Source of the DNA: Gp6-AA40 sp035571515 | GTDB taxonomy: Bacteria; Acidobacteriota; Vicinamibacteria; Vicinamibacterales; UBA2999 | Length of the DNA stretch: 64,000 bases | Reading direction: 5' to 3' | Assembly (NCBI GenBank): GCA_035571515.1 | Contig: DATNCQ010000094.1 | Location: 1 to 64,000 of the forward strand | Shown: positions 17,337 through 25,033 of the stretch, piece by piece | Position numbering within the stretch: the first letter of the stretch is position 1 | Layout: each line of letters opens with the position of its first letter | Position numbers and translations under genes: made by a program | Notes under the pieces: model-generated | What the model saw: only the letters and a program-made list of their open reading frames with translations | Told to the model about the DNA's origin: nothing | Database searches by the model: none

Positions 17337-18599
17337 CTAAATCACCCGCTGCACGAATCGCTTCCCGTCCTGCTCGCGAATGTAGCCGGCGCTCACGGAC
17401 GGATCGTGGTCGAAGAAGATCAGGTGCTCGCGGTCGATGGCCTCGCGCAGAAACCGCTGCTTGAACGCGAACGACTCGATCGGATACAGGTCGAGGGCGG
17501 CAATCCAGTTGTCCTGGATGTGCGCCTGCGTCGGGACGGCATCGGCGGCGAAGACCGCGGTCTTCCCGCCGGACTCGAGGTAGACGACCTGGTGGTGCGC
17601 GGTGTGGCCGCACGCGCGCACGACGCGCACGCCCGGTCGAATCTCGCGATCGTCGTCGAAGAAATCAACCACGCCGGCCTGCTCGAGCGGCAGGAAATCG
17701 TCGCAGAAATAGGTGCCGCGGCTGCGCGGGTGCTGCTCGGCGGCGGCAATCCATTCGCCGCGGCGGATCACGTAGCGCGCCTTCGGAAAATGCGGAACGA
17801 GCCCCAGCGCGGTCCGCGAGACCGCCCCGCCGACGCGATCGAAGTGCAGGTGCGTCGCCAGCACGATGTCGATGCCGTCCGGCTCGACGCCCGCTTCCGC
17901 CAGCGTGTGATCGAGGCTGCGCGCGCGCTCGAGGCCGCAGATCTGCGACCACTTCGCGTCGAGCTTGCCGCCGGCGCCGCAGTCGATCAGCATGCGCCCC
18001 CAGTCGGCTTCGACGAGCAGCGCGCGCATCGCGAGCACGATGCGGCCGCTGTCGTCGGGCGGCGCCTTGCTCTCCCAGAGCGGGCGCGGCACGACGCCGA
18101 ACATCGCGCCGCCGTCGACACGGAACGAGCCGTCGCTGACCGTCGTGAGCTGCAGGCTGCCGAGCGCCATCTGCGTGACCCATTGCTCGACCAGGCGACG
18201 CGCGGCCTGCTTCAGCTCGACGAGCACACCGTGCGCGGCCGAGGGATGAATGAAGGCCACGAGCGCCCCTTCGGCCCCCGGCCGGGGCTGTTCGTCCACC
18301 AGCCGGACGCCGCGCTCCTTCAACTGCGCCAGCGTGGCGCGGATGTCGGGGACGCGCAGCGTGATGTGGTGGATGCCCGGGCCGCGCTTGTCGATGTACT
18401 TCGCAATCGCCGACTCGGACGCGGTCGCCTCGAGCAGTTCGATGGCGGACTGACCGGTCGGGATGAAGTGCGCCCTGACGCGCTGGGCGTAGACCTCCTC
18501 GGTCACCTCGACCTCGAGGCCGAGCGCGTCGCGGAAGAACGCGAGCGCCTTGTCGAGGTCCTGAACCGCGATGCCGACGTGGTCGAGGACAGCTTTCAT
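17337..18599 (-). CDS. mce: Methylmalonyl-CoA epimerase fused to a metallo-beta-lactamase-fold domain
   Basis: One open frame of 420 residues from ATG 18597-18599. Residues 1-130 are a full methylmalonyl-CoA epimerase (VOC fold; likely metal ligands H7, Q50, H78, E128). Residues 144-420 are an MBL-fold hydrolase starting MALGSLQLTTVSDGSF, with ATHLHFDRVGG, CGHTAHHQVV and FFDHDPS. No stop lies between them; the join is AARRLVEQWVTQ. An internal ATG at 18168-18170 could make the MBL part alone. The MBL metal motif reads HLHFDR (residues 250-255) where HxHxDH is normal. The epimerase start overlaps the meaB stop by 4 nt, supporting a propionyl-CoA role. Confidence 0.85.
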   Translation of the reverse strand: MKAVLDHVGIAVQDLDKALAFFRDALGLEVEVTEEVYAQRVRAHFIPTGQSAIELLEATASESAIAKYIDKRGPGIHHITLRVPDIRATLAQLKERGVRLVDEQPRPGAEGALVAFIHPSAAHGVLVELKQAARRLVEQWVTQMALGSLQLTTVSDGSFRVDGGAMFGVVPRPLWESKAPPDDSGRIVLAMRALLVEADWGRMLIDCGAGGKLDAKWSQICGLERARSLDHTLAEAGVEPDGIDIVLATHLHFDRVGGAVSRTALGLVPHFPKARYVIRRGEWIAAAEQHPRSRGTYFCDDFLPLEQAGVVDFFDDDREIRPGVRVVRACGHTAHHQVVYLESGGKTAVFAADAVPTQAHIQDNWIAALDLYPIESFAFKQRFLREAIDREHLIFFDHDPSVSAGYIREQDGKRFVQRVI

Positions 18600-19552
18600 T
18601 TGTCCTCGGCGGAACCCGTCCCACGTACGCGATTGATGATGTCGGCGGCCGCAGAGTACGGATCGACCTGGCGCGACGCGATGCCGTCGACGACGCGCTG
18701 CAGCTCGCCGTCGGGGAGCGACTGTTCGACCATCTGCATGAACCGATGGGAGAGCAGGTCGCGCAGCCGGTACTCCTGCCGCGTGCGCTGGCGCGTGGCG
18801 CGCGTCGCCTCCGAGTGGGCGCGAAACTGCTCGATCGCCTCGACCAGCCCGGGCACCCCCGCTCCCGTCGTCGCCTCGGTCTTCAGGATTGGCGGGCGCC
18901 ACTCGCCCGCCTGGAACGTCTGCAGCGCGAGCATCGCCGCCACCGACTGCACGAGGCGATCCGCGCCGTCACGATCCGCCTTGTTGACCACGAAGATGTC
19001 GGCGATCTCCATGATGCCCGCCTTGAGGGCCTGCACCTCGTCGCCGGTGCCGGGCACCAGCACGACGATCGAGATATCGGCCGTGCGGACGATATCGACC
19101 TCGTCCTGCCCGACGCCGACGGTCTCGATGATGACGATGTCCTTGCCGGCCGCGTCGAGCACGAGCGCCGCGTCGCTGGTCGCGCGCGCGAGGCCGCCCA
19201 GGTGGCCGCGCGTCGCCATGCTGCGGATGAACACCCCTTCGTCGCCGAAATGCGCGCCCATGCGGACGCGGTCGCCGAGGATTGCGCCACCCGAGAACGG
19301 GCTCGTCGGATCCACGGCGACGATGCCGACCGTCCGCCCGGCCTTGCGCAGCTCCGTCGTCATGCGATCGACGAGCGTGCTCTTGCCGGCGCCGGGCGGC
19401 CCGGTCACGCCGACGAGGTAGGCGCGGCCGGTGCGCGGGTAGATCGCGCGCACCAGCGCGGCGCCCGCTGGCGATTCGTCCTCGATGAGGGAGATCGCGC
19501 GCGCGATGCCGCGTGCGTCGCCGGCACAGACGCGCTCGGCGAGCGGCGACAT
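18596..19552 (-). CDS. meaB: Methylmalonyl-CoA mutase-associated GTPase MeaB (ArgK family)
   Basis: 318 residues. G1 loop GVTGPPGAGKSTL (48-60), VDPTSPFSGGAILGDRVRM, ETVGVGQDEVDI and the guanine-specificity NKAD are present. MeaB protects and reloads the B12 cofactor of methylmalonyl-CoA mutase. It sits between acyl-CoA dehydrogenase (TGATG overlap) and the epimerase fusion (ATGA overlap), a propionate/branched-chain set. The last residues (RVRGTGSAEDK) are encoded by a fragment of the RAYT-type repeat, so the natural C-terminus has been replaced or extended. Confidence 0.93.
   Translation of the reverse strand: MSPLAERVCAGDARGIARAISLIEDESPAGAALVRAIYPRTGRAYLVGVTGPPGAGKSTLVDRMTTELRKAGRTVGIVAVDPTSPFSGGAILGDRVRMGAHFGDEGVFIRSMATRGHLGGLARATSDAALVLDAAGKDIVIIETVGVGQDEVDIVRTADISIVVLVPGTGDEVQALKAGIMEIADIFVVNKADRDGADRLVQSVAAMLALQTFQAGEWRPPILKTEATTGAGVPGLVEAIEQFRAHSEATRATRQRTRQEYRLRDLLSHRFMQMVEQSLPDGELQRVVDGIASRQVDPYSAAADIINRVRGTGSAEDK
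18609..18630. repeat. RAYT-type repeat fragment forming the meaB 3' end
   Basis: On the minus strand CGTACGTGGGACGGGTTCCGC, the same head sequence as the units at 3013-4429. It is read in frame as VRGTGSA, a few codons before the meaB stop. Confidence 0.65.
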
Positions 19553-20757
19553 CAGCCGCGTCTCGCCGGAGTCGACGATGGCGGCGGATCCTGCCGCGCC
19601 GGCGCGGGCGGCGAGGGCGGTTGCATGAGGTGGCGCGCGATGACGAGCCGCTGGATCTCGCTCGTGCCTTCGCCGATCGTGGTCAGCTTGACGTCGCGGA
19701 AATACTTCTCGGCCGGATAGTCCTTCACGAAGCCGTAGCCGCCGTGGATCTGCACGCTGTCCTCGGAGGCGCGCACGGCTATCTCACTGGAATAGAGTTT
19801 CGCCATCGCGGCTTCGATCGTCGTGCGGCGCCCGGCGTGCTTCATCGACGCGGCGCGATACGTCAGCAGGCGCGCGGCCTGGATGCGCGTCGCGTTGTCC
19901 ACCAGCTTGGCGCGGATGCTCTGGAACGTGCCGATCGGCTGGCCGAACTGCTTGCGCTCGAACGCATAGTGCCGCGCCGCCTCGTAGGCGCCCTGCGCGA
20001 GGCCGACCGCGAGCGCGGCGATGCCGATGCGCCCCGCGTCGAGCACCTGCAGCGCGTTGATGAACCCCTGCCCTTCCTGGCCGAGCACCTGCGCCGGCGG
20101 CACGCGGCAGTTCTCGAAGATCACCTCGCTCGTCTCGCTCGCGCGCATCCCGAGCTTGTCTTCCTTCTTCCCCGCGCGGAAGCCCGCCGCGCCGCGCTCG
20201 ACGATGAAGGTGGTGATGCCGCGGCTCCCCTTCGCCTTGTTGGTCACCGCCATCACCACGATCAGATCGCCGGTGCGGCCGTGCGTGATGAACTGCTTCG
20301 TGCCGTTGATCACCCAGCAGTCGCCGTCGCGCACCGCGGCCGTCCGCATGGCGCCCGCGTCGCTGCCGGAAGACGACTCGGTCAGCGCCCACGCGGCGAG
20401 CTGCTCGCCGCGCGCCAGCGGCGCGAGGTACTTGCGCTTCTGCTCGTCGGTGCCGAACATCGCGATGTGCGCCGCGCCGAGGCCGTTGTGCGCCGCCACC
20501 GTCAGCGAGACGGACGGATCGACGCGCGCGAGCTCCTCGATGCAGATGCAATAGTCGACCGAGGTCATCGCCGCGCCGCCGAACTCTTCCGGGAACTGGA
20601 TGCCCATCAGGCCGAGCCCGGCGAGCTTGGCCAGCAGCTCGCGCGGAAACTGCTGCGCCTCGTCCCACTCGCGCACGTGCGGCCGCAGCTCGGTCTCGGC
20701 GAACTCGCGGACGCTGCGCCGCAGCAGCTCCTGATCGGCGGTGAAATCGAACTCCAT
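19552..20757 (-). CDS. Acyl-CoA dehydrogenase
   Basis: 401 residues. The N-terminal helical domain (FTADQELLRRSVREFAETEL) precedes the FAD-binding WALTESSSGSDAGA. The C-terminal domain contains KQFGQPIGTFQSIRAKLVD, QIHGGYGFVKDYPAEKYFRD and the catalytic glutamate in TTIGEGTSEIQRLVIAR. It is closest in look to short/branched-chain acyl-CoA dehydrogenases and precedes meaB and the epimerase, so isobutyryl-, butyryl- or similar CoA is a fair guess. A Pro-rich tail (PPSPPAPARQDPPPSS) extends past the usual end. Confidence 0.93.
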   Translation of the reverse strand: MEFDFTADQELLRRSVREFAETELRPHVREWDEAQQFPRELLAKLAGLGLMGIQFPEEFGGAAMTSVDYCICIEELARVDPSVSLTVAAHNGLGAAHIAMFGTDEQKRKYLAPLARGEQLAAWALTESSSGSDAGAMRTAAVRDGDCWVINGTKQFITHGRTGDLIVVMAVTNKAKGSRGITTFIVERGAAGFRAGKKEDKLGMRASETSEVIFENCRVPPAQVLGQEGQGFINALQVLDAGRIGIAALAVGLAQGAYEAARHYAFERKQFGQPIGTFQSIRAKLVDNATRIQAARLLTYRAASMKHAGRRTTIEAAMAKLYSSEIAVRASEDSVQIHGGYGFVKDYPAEKYFRDVKLTTIGEGTSEIQRLVIARHLMQPPSPPAPARQDPPPSSTPARRG

Positions 20758-20773
20758 TCGCGCGCTCCGATCG

Positions 20774-20779
20774 TATCAT
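20774..20779 (+). promoter_or_regulatory. -10 box (TATCAT), 7 nt before the start codon
   Basis: TATCAT-N7-ATG with no Shine-Dalgarno, predicting a leaderless mRNA for the beta-barrel gene at 20787. Confidence 0.4.
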
Positions 20780-20786
20780 TCGGATC

Positions 20787-21311
20787 ATGCGACTCCGACG
20801 TCTTCTGCCGCTGCTGTGCCTCGCGCTGGCCGTCTCCCCGCGTCCCGCCTTCGCCGACGCGACGCTCTTCATCGGCACGACAAACGTGTCGGACAGCGCC
20901 AACGCCTCGAGGCAGACGACAAAGGGATTCGCGATAGGGGCGGGATTGCTCGTCGTCGGCATCGAGTTCGAGTACGCCCAGACGGGCGCGGACGAGGAGC
21001 GCCTGGGGCCTTCGCTTCGCACCGGCGTCGGCAACGTCTACGTCCAGACGCCGGTTCCCCTCGCCGGGCTGCAGTTCTACGCGACGACGGGCGGCGGGCT
21101 CTATCGCGAGAGCAGCACGGTGACCACGACGACCGACATCCAGAAGACGGGCTTCACGTCCAACACGGGAGGCGGCGTGAAGATCTCGCTGCTCGGCCCG
21201 CTGAAGGCGCGCGTCGACTACCGTATCTTCAAGCTGCTCGGCGACAAGCCGAGCCCGACGTGGCGCGGCACGGTGCAGCGGCTGTACGCGGGCGTCAGTC
21301 TCGGGTTCTGA
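20787..21311 (+). CDS. Exported outer-membrane beta-barrel-like protein
   Basis: 174 residues. A signal peptide with an n-region MRLRRLLPLL and cleavage near AFADA is followed by alternating beta strands: LFIGTTNVSD, GFAIGAGLLVVGIEFEYAQ, GVGNVYVQTPV, LQFYATTGGGLY, GGGVKISLLGPLKARVDYRIFKL. It ends with the strand RLYAGVSLGF whose terminal phenylalanine is typical of Bam-assembled barrels. It is probably an eight-stranded porin-like barrel; function unknown. It ends tail-to-tail with the next gene: the stops TGA and TCA form a TGATCA palindrome. Confidence 0.75.
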   Translation: MRLRRLLPLLCLALAVSPRPAFADATLFIGTTNVSDSANASRQTTKGFAIGAGLLVVGIEFEYAQTGADEERLGPSLRTGVGNVYVQTPVPLAGLQFYATTGGGLYRESSTVTTTTDIQKTGFTSNTGGGVKISLLGPLKARVDYRIFKLLGDKPSPTWRGTVQRLYAGVSLGF

Positions 21312-21929
21312 TCACGGCTTGGCGGGCGCCGGCGTCGCAGGAGGGGTGGCCGCAGTGGTGGCTGGCGCGCCGGGCACCGCGGGGGTCGAAGGCACCGGAC
21401 CGAGATTGAGCAGGGTCTGACCCGCGGTCGCGAACGCTGTCGTGTACATCCGGTACAGCTCCATGATCTCCGCCGGGTAGGCCTCCGCGAGGATCTTCGC
21501 CACGCCGTAGTCCGCGCCCTTCACCGCCGGGTCCACCACGAAGACGTAGAGCACGCTGCCGTTGGGCCCGGGTTCGGCGGCCTTGAAGATCTTCCAGCCC
21601 CATCCCTGCTGGTTGCGAACCGGATCCTTCGAGTTGGCGAGCGCCTCGCGCAGCTTGGCGATCACCGTCTCGAAGTCCATCACCTTGTCCGGACGGATGG
21701 CGTTGAAGATCAACCCCTGCTCGGAGGCGAACACGCGGCCGAGCGGCGGCGGCGAGACGACCGATTGTCCGGGCGCAGGCACGGCCGGCACCGGCGCGGG
21801 CGGCGCGGTGGGCGACGGCGGCGTGCCGGGCGCCGGCGATGTCTGCTGCGGCTGCAGCGCTCCGGCGGGTGGCGGCTGAGGCGTCGCCGCCGCCTGCATC
21901 GCCATCAGGAGCGCGATGGGGAAAAGCAT
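21312..21929 (-). CDS. Exported proline-rich protein, paralogue of the upstream gene
   Basis: 205 residues. A short signal (MLFPIALLMAMQAAA) precedes a long Pro/Ala/Gln-rich linker (about 16-65). A globular part follows: QGLIFNAIRPDKVMDFETVIAKLREALANSKDPVRNQQGWGWKIFKAAEPG ... YVFVVDPAVKGADYGVAKILAEAYPAEIMELYRMYTTAF. The same layout occurs in the neighbour at 22029-22499, so the two arose by duplication. The domain looks like a dimeric alpha+beta barrel (DIVF/E-K-x-L, VYxF, D-Y). I do not recognise a named family. Confidence 0.7.
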   Translation of the reverse strand: MLFPIALLMAMQAAATPQPPPAGALQPQQTSPAPGTPPSPTAPPAPVPAVPAPGQSVVSPPPLGRVFASEQGLIFNAIRPDKVMDFETVIAKLREALANSKDPVRNQQGWGWKIFKAAEPGPNGSVLYVFVVDPAVKGADYGVAKILAEAYPAEIMELYRMYTTAFATAGQTLLNLGPVPSTPAVPGAPATTAATPPATPAPAKP

Positions 21930-21950
21930 CGCCTACCAGTGTAAATGCAA

Positions 21951-21983
21951 AGAGCCACGAACGCGTGCGCGTCCGTGGCTCTT
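21951..21983 (-). terminator. Hairpin between the two exported paralogues
   Basis: AGAGCCACGAACGCG (21951-21965) pairs with CGCGTCCGTGGCTCT (21969-21983), a 15-bp stem with one mismatch and a 3-nt loop. On the minus strand it lies 46 nt past the stop of 22029-22499 and is followed by TTGCATTT, a weak T-tract. It is a probable terminator or attenuator between the paralogues. Confidence 0.6.
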
Positions 21984-22028
21984 CAGGTGCGTGCTTCGCC
22001 GCAGCCCGCGCGGCGGGCGCCGGCAGGC

Positions 22029-22499
22029 CTACTTCGACAGGTCGGCGACGACCGGGCCCTGGATGACGAAGAGCGCCTGCTTCATCGCCCCGCGATACAT
22101 GTCGAAGGCGGCCTTCTGCTCGGTCGGATCCTTCACGGCCGCGTAGATGTTGTTCATGATCGAGTAGTCCGCATCCTTGACGACGGGCGAGATGATGTGG
22201 AGGTACACGATGGAGCCATCCGGGTTCGGCATCGCGTTCTTGATCACTCTCCAGCCGGCGAGCTGCTGCTTCGCCTCCGGCGCCTCGGACTTCGAGAGCG
22301 ACTCTTTCAGCTGGGAGATGACCTTCTCGTAGTCGCCGGTCTTGTCCGCATTGACGGCGAACGCCATGATCACGACATCGCCGGTGAACGTGGTTTTCTG
22401 CGGCGCCGACTGCGCGAACAGGTCGCCGTGCCCGTGCGAGTACGCCGGTACCAGGAACACCGCACACGCCAACAGAACGCCGGACAGTCGTCGCATCAT
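22029..22499 (-). CDS. Exported protein, paralogue of the downstream proline-rich protein
   Basis: 156 residues with a clear signal peptide (MMRRLSGVLLACAVFLVPAYSHG). The globular region has TGDVVIMAFAVNADKTGDYEKVISQLKESLSKSEAPEAKQQLAGWRVIKNA and YLHIISPVVKDADYSIMNNIYAAVKDPTEQKAAFDMYRGAMKQALF. It aligns by eye along its length with 21312-21929 but lacks the proline-rich linker. A GAGGAGG Shine-Dalgarno precedes the ATG. Function unknown. Confidence 0.75.
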   Translation of the reverse strand: MMRRLSGVLLACAVFLVPAYSHGHGDLFAQSAPQKTTFTGDVVIMAFAVNADKTGDYEKVISQLKESLSKSEAPEAKQQLAGWRVIKNAMPNPDGSIVYLHIISPVVKDADYSIMNNIYAAVKDPTEQKAAFDMYRGAMKQALFVIQGPVVADLSK

Positions 22500-22520
22500 C
22501 GAGCCTCCTCGAAACGGGCG

Positions 22521-23681
22521 TTAATCTACCACAGGTGAGCTGACAAACTGGGACATGATCTCGTTGGCAAGAAGCATTCCCGCCCGCGAGAGCCGCAAAA
22601 GGCGCCCATCATAGATCAACAGCCCTGCCTCCCGGAACCGCTCCAGCGCGGCGCCGTAAATCCCCCAGACGTCCGCGTCATATCGGGTTTTGACGGTATG
22701 GACGTCGATGCCGCGCGCCAGGCGGAGGCCCGTGAACAGTGCTTCCTCGAGCGCCTCGCGGCGACTTAATTCGCGCTTCTCGACGCCGGGCTGACCTCCG
22801 GACGCGACAGCGGCGATGTACTCCGTAGTCGACGACAGGTTCTTCCAGCGGACACCCCGGCGGGTGGAGTGCGCGCCGCAGCCGAAGCCAAGCCACTCGC
22901 CGTCGGCCCAGTATTTGAGGTTGTGGCGCGACTCGCGTCCGCGCCGCGCGACGTTGGAGATCTCGTATTGCTCGTAGCCGGCGGCGTCGAGGCGCGCCAT
23001 CGCCTCGAGGTACATCTCCGCCGCGTCATCGTCGGGCGCGAGCGACCATTTCGACCGCGCCATCGCCTCGCGCAGCGGCGCGTTCGGGTAGAGCTCGAGG
23101 ATGTAGAGCGAGGCGTGGTCGGGGCCAAGCGCGATCAGCGCGTCGACCGATTCGAGCCACTGCGCGATCGTCTGCTGCGGCAGCCACATCATCAGGTCGA
23201 GCGAGACGTTGTCGAAGCCGGCGGCACGCGCCATGGCGAACGCCTCGGCCGCGCGCGAGGCGGAGTGCAAACGGCTCAGACGCTGCAGTTCCTCGTCGCG
23301 GAACGACTGCACGCCGTAGCTGAGGCGATTGACGCCTGCGTCGCGAAACGCGGCGAGACGCTCCGGCGTGACCGTTTCCGGGTTCGCCTCCATGGTGATT
23401 TCGGCGTCGCCCGCCACGGCGAAGGCGGCGCGGCACGCCGCGATGATGGCGGCGATTTCCGCTGGCTCGAGCAGCGAGGGAGTTCCGCCACCGAAATAGA
23501 TCGTGTCGGCCGGCGCGCGGCCTGTCCCGAGCGCAGTCGAGGGGTCGCCCTGCGACGCAATCTCGCGCAGCAGCGCCTGCACGTACTGCTCCTTCAGCGA
23601 GGCGTCAAAGAGGCCGCGGTTGAAGTTGCAGTAGTTGCAGATGGCGGAGCAGAACGGGATGTGGACGTAGAGTCCGAGCAT
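22521..23681 (-). CDS. hemW: Radical SAM heme chaperone HemW
   Basis: 386 residues. The [4Fe-4S]-binding cysteines are in IPFCSAICNYCNF (C11, C15, C18; CxxxCxxC), followed by TIYFGGGTPSLL and NRLSYGVQSF. The C-terminal HemW domain includes YEISNVARRGRESRHNLKYW and GFGCGAHS. HemW inserts heme into targets and is often misnamed coproporphyrinogen III oxidase. Between helix LLREIASQG and TIYFGGGTP lies DPSTALGTGRAP, encoded by a CCCCTCGACTGCGCTCGGGA repeat (23524-23545), where the family has a short loop. Confidence 0.92.
   Translation of the reverse strand: MLGLYVHIPFCSAICNYCNFNRGLFDASLKEQYVQALLREIASQGDPSTALGTGRAPADTIYFGGGTPSLLEPAEIAAIIAACRAAFAVAGDAEITMEANPETVTPERLAAFRDAGVNRLSYGVQSFRDEELQRLSRLHSASRAAEAFAMARAAGFDNVSLDLMMWLPQQTIAQWLESVDALIALGPDHASLYILELYPNAPLREAMARSKWSLAPDDDAAEMYLEAMARLDAAGYEQYEISNVARRGRESRHNLKYWADGEWLGFGCGAHSTRRGVRWKNLSSTTEYIAAVASGGQPGVEKRELSRREALEEALFTGLRLARGIDVHTVKTRYDADVWGIYGAALERFREAGLLIYDGRLLRLSRAGMLLANEIMSQFVSSPVVD
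23524..23545. repeat. CCCTCGAC..GCTCGGGG-type repeat inside hemW
   Basis: Plus-strand TGTCCCGAGCGCAGTCGAGGGG. Related copies lie at 46874-46896 and 62020-62150. It is an imperfect palindrome (CCCC.TCGA / GAGC.GGGG) translated in frame. Confidence 0.65.
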
Positions 23682-23690
23682 CAGTCAATG

Positions 23691-24551
23691 CTAGCTGCCG
23701 GCGCGCCCCCCCGGCCACTTGAGGTCGGCGCGCGCGTCGCGTTCACGCGGCTTCAGCTGCGCGCGCGCCTGCCCCGCCGACTTCTGGGGCATGCCGCCGC
23801 GGGCACGGTTCTTCGGCGAGGCGGGCGACGAGTCCTGCCAGCGCGCGATGTCGCCGTCGGTCGGGTGCGGCCCCACTTCGCGCGTGTCGGGGCCGTCGAT
23901 GCGGACCCAGTCGCACATTTCCTTCAGGCGCGATCGGATGCGCAGGCCGAGCTGCAGCGCCACCGACTGCGGCTCGGTGTTCTCGGAATCCGTGAGGTTG
24001 GTGGTGAACACCGTGACACGCCGCTCGCTGTAGCGCGTGTTGACGACGAGCCCGAGCGTCTCCTCGACCCACTCGGACTTCTTCTCGGCGCCGATGTCGT
24101 CGAGGACGAGCAGGTCGGCCTCCAGCACCGGCCGCAGCACGCCGAGCTCGGTCGCCTCGGCGTGGCTGGTGTAGGTGTCGCGCACCAGCTTCAGCAGGTC
24201 GCGGGTCTCGAAGAACACCGCGCGCGCGCCCTTGCGGCTGATCGCTTCCTTCATCAGCGCGACGGCGAGGTGCGTCTTGCCGACGCCGTTGTCGCCGAAA
24301 AACAGGAGGCCGCGCTCGACGACCGGGAACTGATCGACGAGCCGCGTCGCGCGGCGCAGCGCGTCGCGCTGGCTGTCGGTGTGCGCCTCGAAGTTCGAGA
24401 GCTCGCAGTGCAGGTAGCGGCGCGGGATGCGCGCGCTCTTCAGCAGCGATTCGAAGCTGCGCTGGTGCCAGCAGTCGCAGCGCGTGACCCGCGCGACACC
24501 GTCGACCTCAATCGTCTTCCATCCGGTGTCATCGCAGATCGGGCAGGGCAC
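23691..24551 (-). CDS. DnaC/DnaI-like AAA+ ATPase (putative helicase loader)
   Basis: 286 residues. An N-terminal zinc-finger-like pattern (CPICDDTGW ... VTRCDCW) and FESLLKSARIPRRYLHCELSNF resemble DnaI/DnaC loaders. The ATPase core has Walker A GDNGVGKTHLA, Walker B LLVLDDIGAEKKSEW and sensor-1 VFTTNLT. Such proteins load the replicative helicase at oriC or at restarted forks; IstB-type transposition ATPases look similar, but no IstA partner is near. The C-terminal 50 residues are basic and low-complexity (PKNRARGGMPQKSAGQARAQ). Confidence 0.8.
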   Translation of the reverse strand: MPCPICDDTGWKTIEVDGVARVTRCDCWHQRSFESLLKSARIPRRYLHCELSNFEAHTDSQRDALRRATRLVDQFPVVERGLLFFGDNGVGKTHLAVALMKEAISRKGARAVFFETRDLLKLVRDTYTSHAEATELGVLRPVLEADLLVLDDIGAEKKSEWVEETLGLVVNTRYSERRVTVFTTNLTDSENTEPQSVALQLGLRIRSRLKEMCDWVRIDGPDTREVGPHPTDGDIARWQDSSPASPKNRARGGMPQKSAGQARAQLKPRERDARADLKWPGGRAGS

Positions 24552-24589
24552 GACAGGATGGTAACTCGAAAGCGCGAACGTCGTTTGCC

Positions 24590-25030
24590 CTACTTCGAGC
24601 TCTTGGCCTTCGGCTTCTCGGCTTCGTGCGGCGGCGGCGTCGGCGGATTGCGGCGCACGAGATCGGTCGGCGACGACTTGACGAGCGCGGTGCCGAGCCG
24701 CTGCTCCCAGTCGTCGATGCCGCGCGCGAGCTCGCGCTTGACGTAGTCCATGAACTCGTTGACCTCGCCCTGCATCTGCTCGATCTTGCGCCGCATGTTG
24801 AGGATGATCTCGACGCCCGCCAGGTTGACGCCGAGATCGCGCGTCAGCGTGAGGATCGTTTCGAGCTGCTCGAGATCCTCTTCCGAGTAGAGCCGCGTGT
24901 TGCCTTCCGTGCGCGACGGCTTGAGCAGCCCTTCGCGCTCGTAGAGCCGCAGCGTCTGCGGATGGATGTTGTACTTCTGCGACACCGCGCTGATCATGTA
25001 GTACGCCTTGCCGCCGGCCCGCTTCGCCAT
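24590..25030 (-). CDS. hspR: MerR-family heat-shock repressor HspR
   Basis: 146 residues. The winged-helix MerR N-domain reads YMISAVSQKYNIHPQTLRLYEREGLLKPSRTEGNTRLYSEEDLEQL, then a coiled coil (EIILNMRRKIEQMQGEVNEFMDYV) and a Lys/Pro-rich tail. HspR represses the dnaK operon by binding HAIR sites, with DnaK as co-repressor. It is the third gene after dnaK and dnaJ, 3 bp from dnaJ, which matches HspR-type operons. I could not find a canonical HAIR site in the dnaK upstream region. Confidence 0.88.
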   Translation of the reverse strand: MAKRAGGKAYYMISAVSQKYNIHPQTLRLYEREGLLKPSRTEGNTRLYSEEDLEQLETILTLTRDLGVNLAGVEIILNMRRKIEQMQGEVNEFMDYVKRELARGIDDWEQRLGTALVKSSPTDLVRRNPPTPPPHEAEKPKAKSSK

Positions 25031-25033
25031 CGC

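Noticed and set aside
16647..19421. Plus-strand open frame of 924 codons
   Set aside because: Antisense to mtnP, the epimerase fusion and meaB, all with intact family motifs.
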